From: Syngnathus acus
Taxonomy: Eukaryota; Chordata; Actinopteri; Syngnathiformes; Syngnathidae
Assembly (NCBI RefSeq): GCF_901709675.1
Contig: NC_051102.1
Location: 3,519,912-3,583,911 of the forward strand
Direction: 5' to 3'
DNA: 64,000 bases
Under the pieces are notes generated by a model that ran no database searches, was not told where the DNA came from, and saw only the letters and a program-made list of their open reading frames with translations. Of this stretch, positions 33,648 through 45,472 are shown one piece after another; position 1 is the first letter of the stretch; every line of letters starts with the position of its first letter. A program made the position numbers and the translations under genes.

Positions 33648-34749
33648 TGTTGTTGTTGAATCTCCTGTTTGATAATCATCTATTCTTCCAAAGTTTCTAC
33701 AGAACAAATAATTTGTCTTGTTCCAGCGAGTGTGAAATTTCCATAATTGAGTAAAAATGATTGGGACTTCAAATTTCATTGTGGTATTATTTTGGCCTTG
33801 AAAGCTCAGAGTGCAATCTCAATGGAATTAAAATGAGTGAGCGGCTCAAACCCAGTCAGGGTAAAGATTCATGTAAATGATTTTGCTGATGAGAGAGCAA
33901 GAGAAAGTCTCTAATTTAAGTGAGAAAGTATATGTCTGGGTGTAAGCAGATAGATGAAGACCAGTGAACAAATGCGCGTAGAAGATTGTGAGTCACTGTG
34001 CTCATATAAAAGTGATTGCTTGCAAAGTTGAGATGAAATTCCGATAGATTCACTCGTATGAGTTCTGGGTCGTTGCCGATAATCAAAAGCGGTGAAGAGG
34101 GGTGGGGGAGCGGGTGGTAGTGGAGGGAAAGCAGAAGAAAGACACTCAGTGAAAGTTGAGAGACAGAGAAAGTAAAAGAAAAGAGAGCATATCAGGGGTT
34201 GTGAGACTAGCAGGTGCGGGGCTGGTGGGGAGGGCAGACTGAGGGGCCTGATCAAGAGAAAGCTCTCACTGTTTAATCTTCACAGTCTTCCTGTTGCCAA
34301 ACTGGCTAGGCTTCGACCCGCTGGAAGAGTTGTTCTGTGATCAGGACCAGACAGATTCATCTTTTCAGCTTGCTCTCCCCTCAGTCTCTGCGTGGGCTGC
34401 AAAGTTGATTACAGCCTAGAAAAGGCCTTTGTCATCACGCTCTTGGACCTTCAACTTACTTCAATTATTCCACAGCAGTAAGAATTGCAGCCTCTTCAAA
34501 TTGTCACATAATGTGCCACTTTAGATGTCTTGATTGGGCCAAGCATTTTACCCCACTAATAAATAAAAAAAAAAAAATAGACTTCGTGGAAATGTTTTTA
34601 GCTTCGTGTGTGTTTTATTCATACTGTGTGTGAATGTCAGAATGGGGAGAATGGTGATGCAATTGCAACAAAGCAGTCTGTCCAGTTTGTTACTTTATGG
34701 TTTTTCACCTTGTCCTACTAATATCCACATATTTGTTAAATAATAAGTT

Positions 34750-34856
34750 CCATCCATCCATCCATCCATCCATCCATCCATCCATCCATCCATCCATCCA
34801 TCCATCCATCCATCCATCCATCCATCCATCCATCCATCCATCCATCCATCCATCCA
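34750..34856. repeat. (CCAT)n microsatellite, 107 bp
   Basis: Perfect tetranucleotide tract, same motif as at 33529 and 56233. Confidence 0.98.
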
Positions 34857-36744
34857 GTCTTTGGGCAAACTCACTTTTCTTATAAAAATGTAAATGTGAT
34901 TTAATTCATTTAAAAAAATTCCCATTCATTTTGTATTGCTAGAATTAAATAAGATACATCATTCAACGTCACTGGACACATTTGTTGCTGTGGTAACGAG
35001 GAAGTGTGTCAGTGCTACTCTGTCAAAACTAACAAGCTTATTTTCACACAAAACACTACCGCATATTTTTCTTCCCTCTCCTTCAGTTTAAAACACATTA
35101 TTTCCATTTCATCGAGATTCTGCAGAACTCTCACATTTTCCTAAGAATACATCAGTCAGTCATTATGTCACTGTGTCCTGGATTTGAATTAATGGAATAT
35201 TCTTTAGAGGCCAAGTCTGTGGCTGTATATCAGATGTATGATTTTAACTTACTGAAGACAAATGTGAACCTGGCCCACAAACTAAATGCTAAAAGTAGTA
35301 AAGGCTGAGCAAAACACCTCCAGGGAAGAAAATTTGGTGATGACCATGGGCGCTAATCAATCGCATCAAATGATTATCAGCCAAGTACTAAAGTTTAAGG
35401 CAGCCTGTTGATTTTGCCCCCTTATGCCCAATTCTACTCATGCAAAATCTAGCAAAGTGCTAAAACAAAAAGAATTCCACACATGGACACAATTAGACTG
35501 CAATTTGTGGTAGACTTAAAAGAGGACAATAAGGGTCATATCTGTATTGTTGAATTGTCGAATCGTAGCTATAAAAAGGTAGGTAAGAAGATCTGCTTCA
35601 ATTTTCAAAAACTTTACTGACAAAGAAAATAAATACATTGGGCTTTTTCAATTAATTAAACGGTATTTTGACACTAATCTGAGATGATGTCTGGATAAAC
35701 AGGAAAGACTTTTGCAGAAGAAGAGTTCCATGCAACATAAGCTTAATTTCTGAAACCTTAACCATAGACTTTACTTTGGATTTTGATGTGATAAGCATCG
35801 ATTTTCTTTAAAGTTCAAAACTGAACTGTGATTGGCTGGCGGCCAGTTCACACGCTTCTATTACACTTTTACTTTACATTGTGTTTTATTGACACCTCTC
35901 AAAAAACACCTCATGGGAGTGTAGAACCTTTTTACGATGTTTTGGGATTTTTCCAGTTTGCTATTGCGCAATTTGCATTTTCCTGCAGGCAATGGAAACC
36001 CACCTTTAGACTCATGTGTCTGTGCGATCAGCACCATGGTCAGCTCTTTTCTGTTTCTCTTCTGCTGCCCCTCCCGTCCAGTGACCCACTTTGTGCTCAG
36101 CCCCGCCCTGCAGGTATTCAGCACTGATTGCCTGACACCTGTAAATCACCATACCTGCTCCCTGCACACCACTCACCTGAGATTACTCATCCGATTGGAG
36201 GACATATCACATTGAAATGTTTGATTTTAAAATATCTGTAAATGCCATCTACCTTTTAATTTTTTTTTTCCTTTTGTAAAACATCCTCCATGATGAAACA
36301 TATACCAACTACTCGCCGTAGGAGGAACACATAGCTATGGTGAACTAATTACTGTCGGAAATTAGCCACATCTTGCTCCCCCATTTCTACTCACTCCCTC
36401 TTTTTTTTTTTTTCTTGTGTTGACTTACCCTGTCTCGTGAGAGGTGAGAGGTGGCCACGGGGAGTATTTCTCTATAACAGCTTGAGAAGATGGATGGACA
36501 TCATCTGGCGCAAAGCCTCATCGGACAGATTACCTGAGACGCAGGACAGTAACCTCAAAATGCGCCCACACACACAAAGAGTGAGGTAACCTGGCAGGGT
36601 TTGCTAAGAACTGACCTTCTACTTACGAGCACAATCGCCCTCACGGGTATGAGTGGCATCTGGCTAGGTAATGCATGCTTCTATGTTCTGCGTGATGCTT
36701 TGCGGCACACCGGTACCATCCTGCCTGCCTGCATGGTGTTACAT

Positions 36745-36806
36745 GTCTCTACACTCTCACACGAGTGTATGTGTAGAGTTGGCACGAAGAGTGAGAGTGT
36801 AGAGAC
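36745..36806. repeat. 16-bp perfect hairpin
   Basis: GTCTCTACACTCTCAC at 36745-36760 is exactly complementary to 36791-36806, and an inner CTCTACAC/GTGTAGAG pair can form an alternative fold. The whole is 62 nt. Confidence 0.9.
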
Positions 36807-37279
36807 GCCCGGGTAGGATCAGAAGGGCTAGTGTGCCCCCAGAGTTTGACCATCTGTGCATTATTGGTTGTCATTAAGGTTTCTAATTTGGAGGTGTCTT
36901 GGGGATTAGCCAAACCAGGGCAGAAAATGTCATTACGCTCTTCCTCATGTTGAGCTGCCGTGACCATATTTACATATTTATACACTTTAATTGTCTTTGC
37001 CATTCTGCTCTGACATTGAGGGAGTTTGCTGCAGAAGAAACAAAAGACAGCGAAGAGGTCCATGCGGAACATTACCAAAATTCAATTTCTAAACTTTTTT
37101 TTTTAAATCTGTCTTTTTCTGTTTTAGTTCTATTCTAGTGAGGTTTGTTTTCCTGCATTGTATCAAATATATATTAAAACACAAAACATGATAAATTCAT
37201 GTGAAATGGAATCAGAGATTTATTTGACAGAATATTTAATTTTGCACTCTCCAAGCAGACCAAGAGAAGCTTCTTCGTG

Positions 37280-37545
37280 CATTTATCTCCTGTACACCAC
37301 ATTACATTGGTCATCGGACTGGACACGCTAAAAAGAACATCAAACAGCTGCAGCACATTCAGAACGCTGCAGCTCGGGTTCTGACCAGACCAAAGAGATC
37401 AGAACATATTACTCCAGCCCTAAAAGATCGACCCTGGCTCACAGTCAGCTGTAGAATGGATTTTAAGATTCTGCTACTCGTCTGTAAAACACTGAATAAT
37501 TTCAATCCTGAATGCATTCAAGAAATGCTAATGTGTTATATAAAA
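37280..37545 (+). pseudogene. LINE reverse transcriptase C-terminal fragment
   Basis: From 37330 the plus strand reads KKNIKQLQHIQNAAARVL, then a stretch with LTRPKRSEHITPALK, WLTVSCRMDFKILLLVCKTL and NNFNPECIQEM. The motif QNAAARVLT...HITP followed by FKIL is typical of the last part of CR1/L2/Rex-type LINE ORFs. The fragment is 5'-truncated and loses similarity after about 37535. Confidence 0.75.
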
Positions 37546-38489
37546 AAATACTTTGCCTTCTGTGACAAAAGCAGGAAGACCTAAATGCAATGAAGCAGCC
37601 ATGTGCTGATATTTTTACAATACTGTACATCCAACTTTATATAGCACATTTCACAACAGCGGCAGCTGTAATAATAAAATATTTTACAACAAAAAAAACA
37701 ATAATAAAGCTTTATTGTCTCCCATTTAAATATTAGCATTAATAATAAAAAAATACGTATTGTCTTTACACTTGTGTGACAGTTATCTACACTTTTGAGA
37801 TATGTGTCCCAAACCCTTGACCAGATTTTTTTTTTATTGACGCAAAAAGTGCATTAAAAATCTTTCCTTGGACAGCTCACCTTTTAAAAAAGTGAGTTTA
37901 TATTTTCACAGTTTTTTATTCTCGTTTGTGATATTGCACTGTTGTATTGTTTTATTGACCTTTACGCGATATCGTGTTTTTATTGCACGACATTTTGGGC
38001 AAGAGTTAGAGAAACATGTACTTCATAAATACATTCCTTTACTTTTCCTTTGAGTTTCATCATTCGATTGAGAAATTTATTGTGTCAATTCTGTCTTTAC
38101 GAACATGTACATGAAGCAGTCAATAATTATATGCAATCTTTGTGTAATTTTGCTAGTGATTGGGATAGAGGTAGTGAGAGTGAATCATGACAGCATATTT
38201 AGCTGAAAACCATGTTTCTGGATTTTGGCTTGAGAAAAAACATTGTGTTTAAAAAAAATCTCTGCTGTGATAATCGCTAAAACAGGCAAGCACAGTTCCA
38301 TAAATAGCACACAATTAAACAGCAGTCTGATGCAATTAAGTGAGAGCTCAGGGAGTGTTAACGAGTGGGTGTTTTACTTTTTTTGACTCAAGAAGAAAGC
38401 GATCCTCGCATATTGAGGGATTTGGGTGAACTGCTGCCATCTTTCTTCTGGACATCTCTGCAATAATCCTTTATTTATTTTGAAAGCAG

Positions 38490-38565
38490 GTTGCGGCTAA
38501 GTGGAGCCAATCTCATCCAATTTTGGGCTACACCCTGAACTGGTAGCAAGTCTACCACAAAATAT
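38490..38565 (-). mobile_element. L2/SINE-like fragment
   Basis: Contains TACACCCTGAACTGGTAGCA from the same family, without tail or ends. Confidence 0.5.
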
Positions 38566-39565
38566 ATCATTTGGTTTGTGAATATTGTAGCCAAATGAAT
38601 AAAAATAAAATTCTTTTAAACCATGAATTGACACACTGAAAAATAACATATAGAGTATATACATTTCTTTGTCTACTACTTTGATCCCTTACAGGCTTAA
38701 TATGCTATTCAATACCCAGCTGATTTCAACTCATCCCTCTGAAGTTACATTTTGCTGCAGGGATCGATTTATTTATAGCTCTGCCAAGCAAACCTTGATT
38801 GTTCTTCTGAAATTTAATACATAACCTCAGTTCTACTGGTTTCAATGTAAGCAGTGTGAAAGGTTGGTGTGGAATGTTATAGAGACATTCACGATGATAA
38901 GGAATGTGACCAAAATTTTGTGGAGTGGCAGTTATTGCAAAACTTGTAAAATTCTTCTGTATTTGTGGTCTGGGCTGGGCAGGCTGGCAAAAATGAGGCA
39001 GTCAGTCAAGTTTGTTGTCCGTGGATGTTTTATTAGAACCTCTTAACAGCCACCGACAAACTGAAATGCATTGGAGTGACTATCAACAAACTACATGAGA
39101 AAAATAATACTATATTACTATACTATATTATATTTCACTATCCACTTCATCCACATAAGATGAAGCTGATCAGTAATTTCCAGCAGGAATTTTTTTAGGG
39201 GCATATCTCTCAGAAAACCATACAAGTAAAAGAAAATAGAACGTCTAGAGAATGAGCTTGCTCACAGGCTGCTTTAATTGTACTTGCTTCCGAACAGAAC
39301 CGTGCGAGGTCACTCGGTGGCATCATCAACAAACTCATCTGATTTAACATAAAATAAATTCAACCTTATTCTAAGGTTTGTTATGAAGCTAAAAATAAAG
39401 ATACAGCACTGCTTTTTAATTAGCTGTCATCTCCTGGCGGCACCAAGCAAGTATGAGTGACAATCTATATGGGGAATTGCAGATGATGTTTTAGCAAGTA
39501 AAAGGTCATTTCACTCTAAATTGTGAATATAATGTAAGTTGGGAGGCCTACGGTAAACTTCTTAC

Positions 39566-39737
39566 TACCGTATTTTCCGCACTATAAAGTGCACCGGATT
39601 AAATGGCGCACCTTCAATGAATGGCCCATTTGAAAACTTTGTCCATATATAAGGCGCACCGGATTATAAGGCGCACTGTCGGCTTTTGAGAAAATTTGAG
39701 GTTTTTAGGTGCGCCTTATAGTGCGGAAAATACGGTA
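39566..39737. mobile_element. MITE, family A, short copy
   Basis: TACCGTATTTTCCGCACTAT at the left and its inverse at the right, with TA edges. It is 172 bp with the middle deleted relative to longer copies. Confidence 0.85.
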
Positions 39738-40379
39738 CGCAAAGTACAGGTTACCTATACACTTTCAGAATCAATTTCGTTAGCTCGGTGCTAACTTTAA
39801 AGCTTACAAATGTGCGTGGTCTTTGAGTGCCACAAAAGAGCGCCATATAAAATATCTCCATCTTCTGTAGTTGACAAATTTGACGTTGGTAAAATGTCCC
39901 GAAGAATGTACCAGTCATGTTGTTGATGTATGGGAATGTTGCAGAGTTGTGGTTGGGAGCCAATACGGGCGACAAATAGGTAAGCCTCACGTGATGGTTC
40001 CCCTGGTGTCCTTTTGAAATAAAATACTATTTAGCTGTTGGTGAGCCTCTCACCCCTGCATGGCAGCGAGTGATGAATGCCTCATGTTGCTCAGACTTAA
40101 CCAAGTTCATATTGAAATACTCCCTGAAGCGTCTCCATCAATCAAAGACTCTCCGAGGAGCTACCATGAGATTTTTGTCTGCATTCTCCTGCTACCACGC
40201 GCAGTTGCACCACAAAGATATTCAGCAATATCCCGACAACTCATTTGCTCTCTTACTCAGGCTGTTACTTATTTCCATCCCGACGGCCGGGAGCAGCGTA
40301 TTCTGCACACACTCCAATCTCCAGCCTCTCCGCAGCTACTTACTTATTCATCACAGACTCACAGTGGAGGCTGCTTAGC
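39738..40379. other. Intergenic, just upstream of the promoter block
   Basis: Moderately rich in CpG toward 40200-40330. Overlapping open frames at 40060-40401 lack recognisable domains. Confidence 0.45.
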
Positions 40380-40905
40380 TGACAGAAACCAGATTTTATA
40401 AAGGGAAGAGGCCAGGCAGACAGAAGTGATGCCTCTGCTCAGTCATAGAGGACATTGTCAGGAAGAATTCACTTTTGCCTTGAGTCAGAGTACATCTGCA
40501 TTAGACATATAAAGCAGCGTGAGAGGCTAGGAAAAAAAAGAGAGGATGTGTTTTCTCTTTCATTAGCCAGCCTGTCCCTTTGGGCTCAAACACATCGAGC
40601 TCAGTGCACGGCCTGGCCTTGCTCCACACACACGCACGCACGCACACACACACACCGACTCTGTCTCAGGCTCCTTTATTCTTCTTTTTCTGGCAGACTG
40701 GCCTTCATCTTTCACTCCACTTTCTCATCTTCCTCCCCCGTCTCATCGACTTCTCTTTCCATCATTCCCTGTCTATTCCTTTCTTCACTGCTGCTCTTAC
40801 TTCTTTTCCTATACCCATCCTCTCTTCCCTTGTATGCAATTTCTAACCAATCACCGGTGGGAGTGGGCGCGGCTTCACACCAGCAGGATGGACCGTTATT
40901 ACAGG
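40380..40905 (+). promoter_or_regulatory. Candidate plus-strand promoter elements
   Basis: Two promoter arrangements are visible. A TATAAA at 40397-40402, preceded by ATTT and followed by a purine-rich stretch, would place a start near 40430. Farther in, a CCAAT box (AACCAATCACC, around 40846-40856) is followed within 10-20 bases by a GC-rich GGGCGCGG block near 40866. That would support a start near 40920. A CA/CG-alternating tract at about 40627-40653 lies between them. They may be alternative promoters of one gene. Only an RNA start-site map can choose between them. Confidence 0.35.
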
Positions 40906-41591
40906 GAGGAATAGGAGAGGGAGAGAGAGAGAAACAGAGGGAAGAAGAGCTGTGGCGTAAAGAAGCGCATTTTTCGAGCATTTTTCGAGCAACGTCACCG
41001 GAATAGACGCCAAATGACGACTTAGAAACAAACACACCAAGTAGACATGAGAGTGAAGCCTTGCAAAACGGGTAAATTGAGCTGATGGGGGGAGCGGGCA
41101 GTGAGTGACTAAGTGATCCGCATTGTGCGCAGGTGCGCTGTTTTCAGCAAGGAGCCGAATCGGTCCAAAGAGCAAAGTGAGGAAAGATTTCATTCCCAGG
41201 ATTATTTATCCGCTCCACCGAAGCAAACTTTATCCGCGTTTGAACTTGTCGTGCTTTCGATTTGCGGATCATACAACCAAAACAATCAGTCGCTGTGGAC
41301 TGAGAGCATCTCCACAAACTCCACGTGTTTTTTCTTTTTTCTTTTTTTTGCACTTTGCACGTGTTGATGACAATGAAGGGATATGTGCAACTACCGTTTA
41401 ATTTGTCTCAGGAGAGACAAGGCAGGTGAGCGGAGAGGAGAAAGAAGGACATAGGAGGAAAACATCGCAGCGGAGTCGGTGGCGTTAAAGCTGCCGTCTC
41501 ATAGTTCTTGTGGCTTTCCCCCGCTTTTACACCCGATCCTTCAGAACACAGATCTGGACGCGCACCGGGAGGACTTGCCTTGACAACCTGG
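40430..41591 (+). other. brinp2: Putative untranslated first exon of a divergent gene, possibly brinp2
   Basis: This block is richer in G+C and CpG than the flanks and ends at consensus-like splice donors on the plus strand: GCAG before GTGAGC at 41426, and CTGG before GTGAGT at 41592. A third candidate, GTGAGT, is at 41101. No long conserved reading frame is present, as expected for a 5' UTR. The open frame at 40455-41006 is low-complexity (Ser/Leu and His-Thr runs from a CA repeat) and is unlikely to be translated. In vertebrates BRINP2 lies head-to-head with ASTN1 with a short gap, and its first exon is non-coding; that is the only basis for the symbol. No BRINP2 protein-coding exon was found to 64000. 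A different transcript, or none, is possible. Confidence 0.4.
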
Positions 41592-42018
41592 GTGAGTTTT
41601 GCATTTCCACTCATTATGACTAACAAGTTTTCCGACTTGGTGACGCGGTGCGCATTTTTACGCACTGCCTGTTTACGGTTTACGCGTTACATTAACAGTG
41701 CCTGATCATTTCCAAAGGGTGTGTTGGAGGGTGGTATTTAAATTTTTATATTGATGACAGAATCATTTGCCCTGTATCGCTCCGTCATTATAGCTCAGAA
41801 GTCTCATGAACATATTCAGTAGTTTCCCCCCAATCTCCAATTTGTTTTTGCAGTGATTCATTTCGATGATTTTTGAACTCATTGGAGCTGGCCAAACACA
41901 CCCAGGTAATGTTTGTGCGTGTGCTTGGAACATCCATTTTCAGTTTTGCTTCTCTCCACCATTTAATGGCTTTGTGCATTTGCTATTACACTTATCCTAG
42001 CTATACCACTGAACTGTG

Positions 42019-42078
<60 letters not shown>

Positions 42079-42092
42079 GAATCAATCAATAA
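42019..42092. repeat. (CAAT)n microsatellite
   Basis: CAAT tetranucleotide repeat with one ATGA interruption near the right end. Confidence 0.97.
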
Positions 42093-42180
42093 TCCGAACC
42101 ATACGTGTATTACTTTTAACCACTTAGTAAAAGGACCTTACAGCAAAAAGCAAGGGATGCTAATCAAACAAACAAAATTG

Positions 42181-42243
42181 TTTGTGCGATCTTTGGAGAG
42201 GTGGGGTGCACGTTTGTGCGATCTTTGGAGAGGTGGGGTGCAG
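42181..42243. repeat. 32-bp perfect tandem duplication
   Basis: Two copies of a unit containing TTTGTGCGATCTTTGGAGAG and GTGGGGTGCA, with no differences, followed by a diverged sequence. Likely a young slippage or repair duplication. Confidence 0.93.
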
Positions 42244-44879
42244 GCATAAGGTTGACCCAAGAAAATGGAAGCAGACTCGATTGGCAAGAGCTCAAGGGAA
42301 TCTCCCAAGATGACGTTGTACAAAAACGCAGCAGGGATCAAAATGGTTTAATGCAAAGTACAAAACAATTTCTGTACAAAGTGAATGATTTGAAAACAAA
42401 ATACACTCAAACTAGGCGCAGTGCTTAGTTTGTGTATATAATGATAATTATTATTGCATGTATTACATCATGGTCTTTGGCACTCATTGGTTGGTGTAGC
42501 TTTTACCAATTTCTCATTTTCTGCAATGTATATATTTCAATGATGTCAAACTCTAATTGACAGTTTACGTATGCAATTGGGGCGTTCACACACTGCATCC
42601 GATGCACATCAGACTTCTGCTTACAAGTATAAGAAGCCTGATGCATGATATTTAAAAAAAAAAAAGAAATTCAGAGTTGAACATCAAACTTCCTGCAAGT
42701 AGGAATCCCCAAACTACCCAATAGTACGGTATATCGCTGAAAACTTTTTTTTTCTTTGAATTTAAGGATTTTTTTGGTTGTGGTCGTTCCAGGTCCACAC
42801 TACATTTTGATTATTTAGATCAATGTACTCATTTTAAAAATACGCATCGTAGAGAAGGAAACCATTTTGGATAAAAGTTGAATTGAAAACAAAACTGACC
42901 GACTTTTTACATTTATTATTGTGCTTTGTCTTTTATTTATCTTAGCCTCTAAAGGAAGTTGATTTAAGTTGTGTTGGTCATATGCACACTGAATAAGAAT
43001 ACCACAAGCTATAAAATGTAACAGGATAACTGATTGTGACCGTGGAGCTGTGAAGGTGACAGATTTGTGATTGTCTTAATTAATTGGTGGGCGGAAAGCG
43101 AGGAAGAGAAGCAGAATTGGGTGTGACGAGAGAGAAAAGCTGACGGTTGAGAAAAACTTGGTTTAGATTTATTGGAGTATTGAGTATTGGTATCACTATT
43201 GGTGCATCTCTATTTTTTATCTTTATACCTGAAGACGCACCTGAAAACACGCCCTTAACCACTTTGTATCACTGCAGCATTGGCACATGCTTGGAGTGGC
43301 TTGTCTAGAGAAAAACAATTTGGAGAGACACGAAATGCAATAGAAATTCCCACATTTTTCTGCCCCTTCTGCCTTCCCTTTTGCACGTCGAAGGGATTGT
43401 TTCGTGTTAAGGAGCCGCATGAAGTTTGTTACTCAAGCTGTTGCCAGAGATGAAGAAAATATCCGAGTTAGAAGGAAAAAGTTTTCATTGTAATGACAGT
43501 TGTGTGCTGTAGTCATCTGAGGTCTTATTGACATAAATCTATGTATGCATGCTCGATCTTTAGTCTGGATTACAAATATATAGTAGGTATACTTTGTTTA
43601 AAGTGTATCAAAATATCTATGGTTTCTTAAGAAAAGCTGCATCCAAATGCATTGTGGTCACACTGGTTGCTTATCACAGGAAGCGGAGCTGTGACGTAGC
43701 GTCGTTGGCACGGTGCAGTAGATCCAAAGTCAGACTAATCATGGTGAGTGACGTGTGCGCCGCTCATGCAGGCTACTTTGAAGGACAAGAGTTTTTGTTT
43801 GCAATGAAAGTAATTTATGTAGAATACTGTACTCCTGACTGAATTTAAGTTTGGAGCAGAGGTTGACTCCCCCCCCCATGAATGCCATGAGTAATGCAAA
43901 TCCCGCGAGGGATGAAAGTGAATATCCGGTTCTACCCTCTAGTTTAGAGCTAGCGCATCAACAGAAAAGTGTGTGTGTTGATCAATATCATCCAGCACCC
44001 GTGCCTGCATGTCTTGCCACAGAGTGGTTGAAACACTTAAATGTATTTCATGACTGACATAAATCAAATAAAAACAATGTTGAGTCTCACTGCACCATTA
44101 TGACCATTGCGGTTGTGATTGCTGCCCTCAAGTTCCAAGCCTCATCACCATGTGGGAATGCTTCTCGCATCGCAGGTGGGGAAAAAAATAGTCAGCTGGC
44201 ACTGATCGTTTTTCACCAGTTAATGACATAATGTCGACATTTGGTCGTTGGCATAATGTAGAAGAGACACATCACAGCTGCTGGGCAGTCAGTGAGCATA
44301 CAGTCCAGGCCAGGTTTGCCCTGCACAGCCCATGATCATGACTCAGCTACCGGCTGTCATCGTCTCTTGGAGCAGTCAAATGAGCCAAAATGTCCAATAT
44401 GATGTTTCACCTTCATGAGAGTGCCAGACTCATTTGAGGAAACATGCTGAAATCTTTGGAATGCATGCTAGGTGAGATTTGACAGACTGCCTTTCATTTA
44501 AGGATTGATTCACCCAAAGTACATCCAGTGCCTTCCAAGAGGTGGCGTAAATGACACACATAAGTCCATCTGTGCAGCCTACAAAGTGCGAGGCTGAACA
44601 CCTTTACTGACTCAAGCACACAGGAGAATATGCCTCAATGTGAACAAGGACATTTGCTCACAAAGACTGCTCAATCATTCGTCTGTTTGGTTGTGTACAA
44701 CTAATAAACTTAAAATTGTGAACCCTCCAAGCTAATTTAGGTCAGCAATAGGGCTGTCCGATATGAATACAATATCAACATTTTGATATTCTTGCCAGAT
44801 ATCTGTAATATGATAACAATATTACTATGGGTTCAGTCAAAACTAAGCTTTTGTTTTTTTAAGTAAAAACCCAAAACAA

Positions 44880-45472
44880 TTCCGTATTTTCTGGACTATG
44901 AATCGCACCCGTATATAAGCCGCACCAGCTAAGATTACGGGAAAATCCTGTTTTGTTCATATATAAACCGCACTGGACTATAAGCCCATTAATGTTTTAA
45001 TGTTTATTTTCCATATATAAGAGAATATGCACAAATCATACAATATCTTAAAAATCATGAAAAATCCATAGTTAGACTAGACCAGCGGTGGCCAACCCGC
45101 GGCTCGCGAGCCGCATGCGGCTCTTTGCCGGGTTTCATGCGGCTCTTTTTACGTTCGGCTCGCGAGCCGCATTCGGCTCTTTGCCGGGTTTCATGCGGCT
45201 CTTTTACGTTCGCTTCGGGGGGGGGGGGGTTATTAATGGGACGTCAAACGCTGCGTGTTCGCTTCGCTTCGGGGGGGGGGGGGGGTTGGTAATGGGACGT
45301 CAAACGCTGCGTATTCGCTTCGGTGAGGGGGGGGGGATGTGGCTCTTTGCGGTACACAGTAAAAAAATGTGTCTCTTAGTCTCTGACTGGTTGGCCACCC
45401 CTGGACTAGACTATGAGACTCAGGGTTCAATGTTAATGCAAAAAGTAGTGGCTTATAGTCCGGAAAATACTA
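44880..45472. mobile_element. MITE, family B-like, interrupted by a hAT-like element
   Basis: The left end CCGTATTTTCTGGACTATGA and the right end TTATAGTCCGGAAAATACTA form diverged inverted repeats with CGCACC motifs inside. A 321-bp element at 45083-45403 has inserted in it. Without that insertion and its duplicated target it would be about 264 bp. Confidence 0.7.
45083..45403. mobile_element. hAT-like nonautonomous element with perfect 8-bp target duplication
   Basis: The ends CAGCGGTGGCCAACC and GGTTGGCCACCCCTG are imperfect inverted repeats. The 8-bp direct repeat GACTAGAC flanks both sides (45075-45082 and 45404-45411), the size expected of hAT transposases. Inside are two copies of a CGAGCCGCATGCGGCTCTTT-like block, two copies of GGGACGTCAAACGCTGCGT, and three G-tracts. 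No transposase is encoded, and the open frame at 45088-45576 runs across repeats. Confidence 0.85.

Larger units (their letters stand above)
33648..39565. other. Intergenic, between the CCAT tract and the short MITE
   Basis: Besides the repeats listed, a purine/pyrimidine-skewed stretch lies at about 34080-34260 and a C-rich stretch at 36060-36180. Neither looks coding. Confidence 0.5.
41592..44879. other. Presumed first intron of the plus-strand gene
   Basis: Holds the CAAT tract and the 32-bp duplication. A small exon-like segment at 43679-43740 (acceptor TTATCACAG, donor GTGAGT) is possible. No protein match. Confidence 0.4.

Noticed and set aside
33388-33779. Open frames of Ile-His-Pro-Ser and Trp-Met-Asp-Gly repeats
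   Set aside because: Translated CCAT microsatellite.
40455-41006. 183-codon open frame in the putative first exon
   Set aside because: Low-complexity peptide with CA-repeat-derived His/Thr and Ser/Leu runs, no domain, and overlapping frames on both strands. UTR is more likely.
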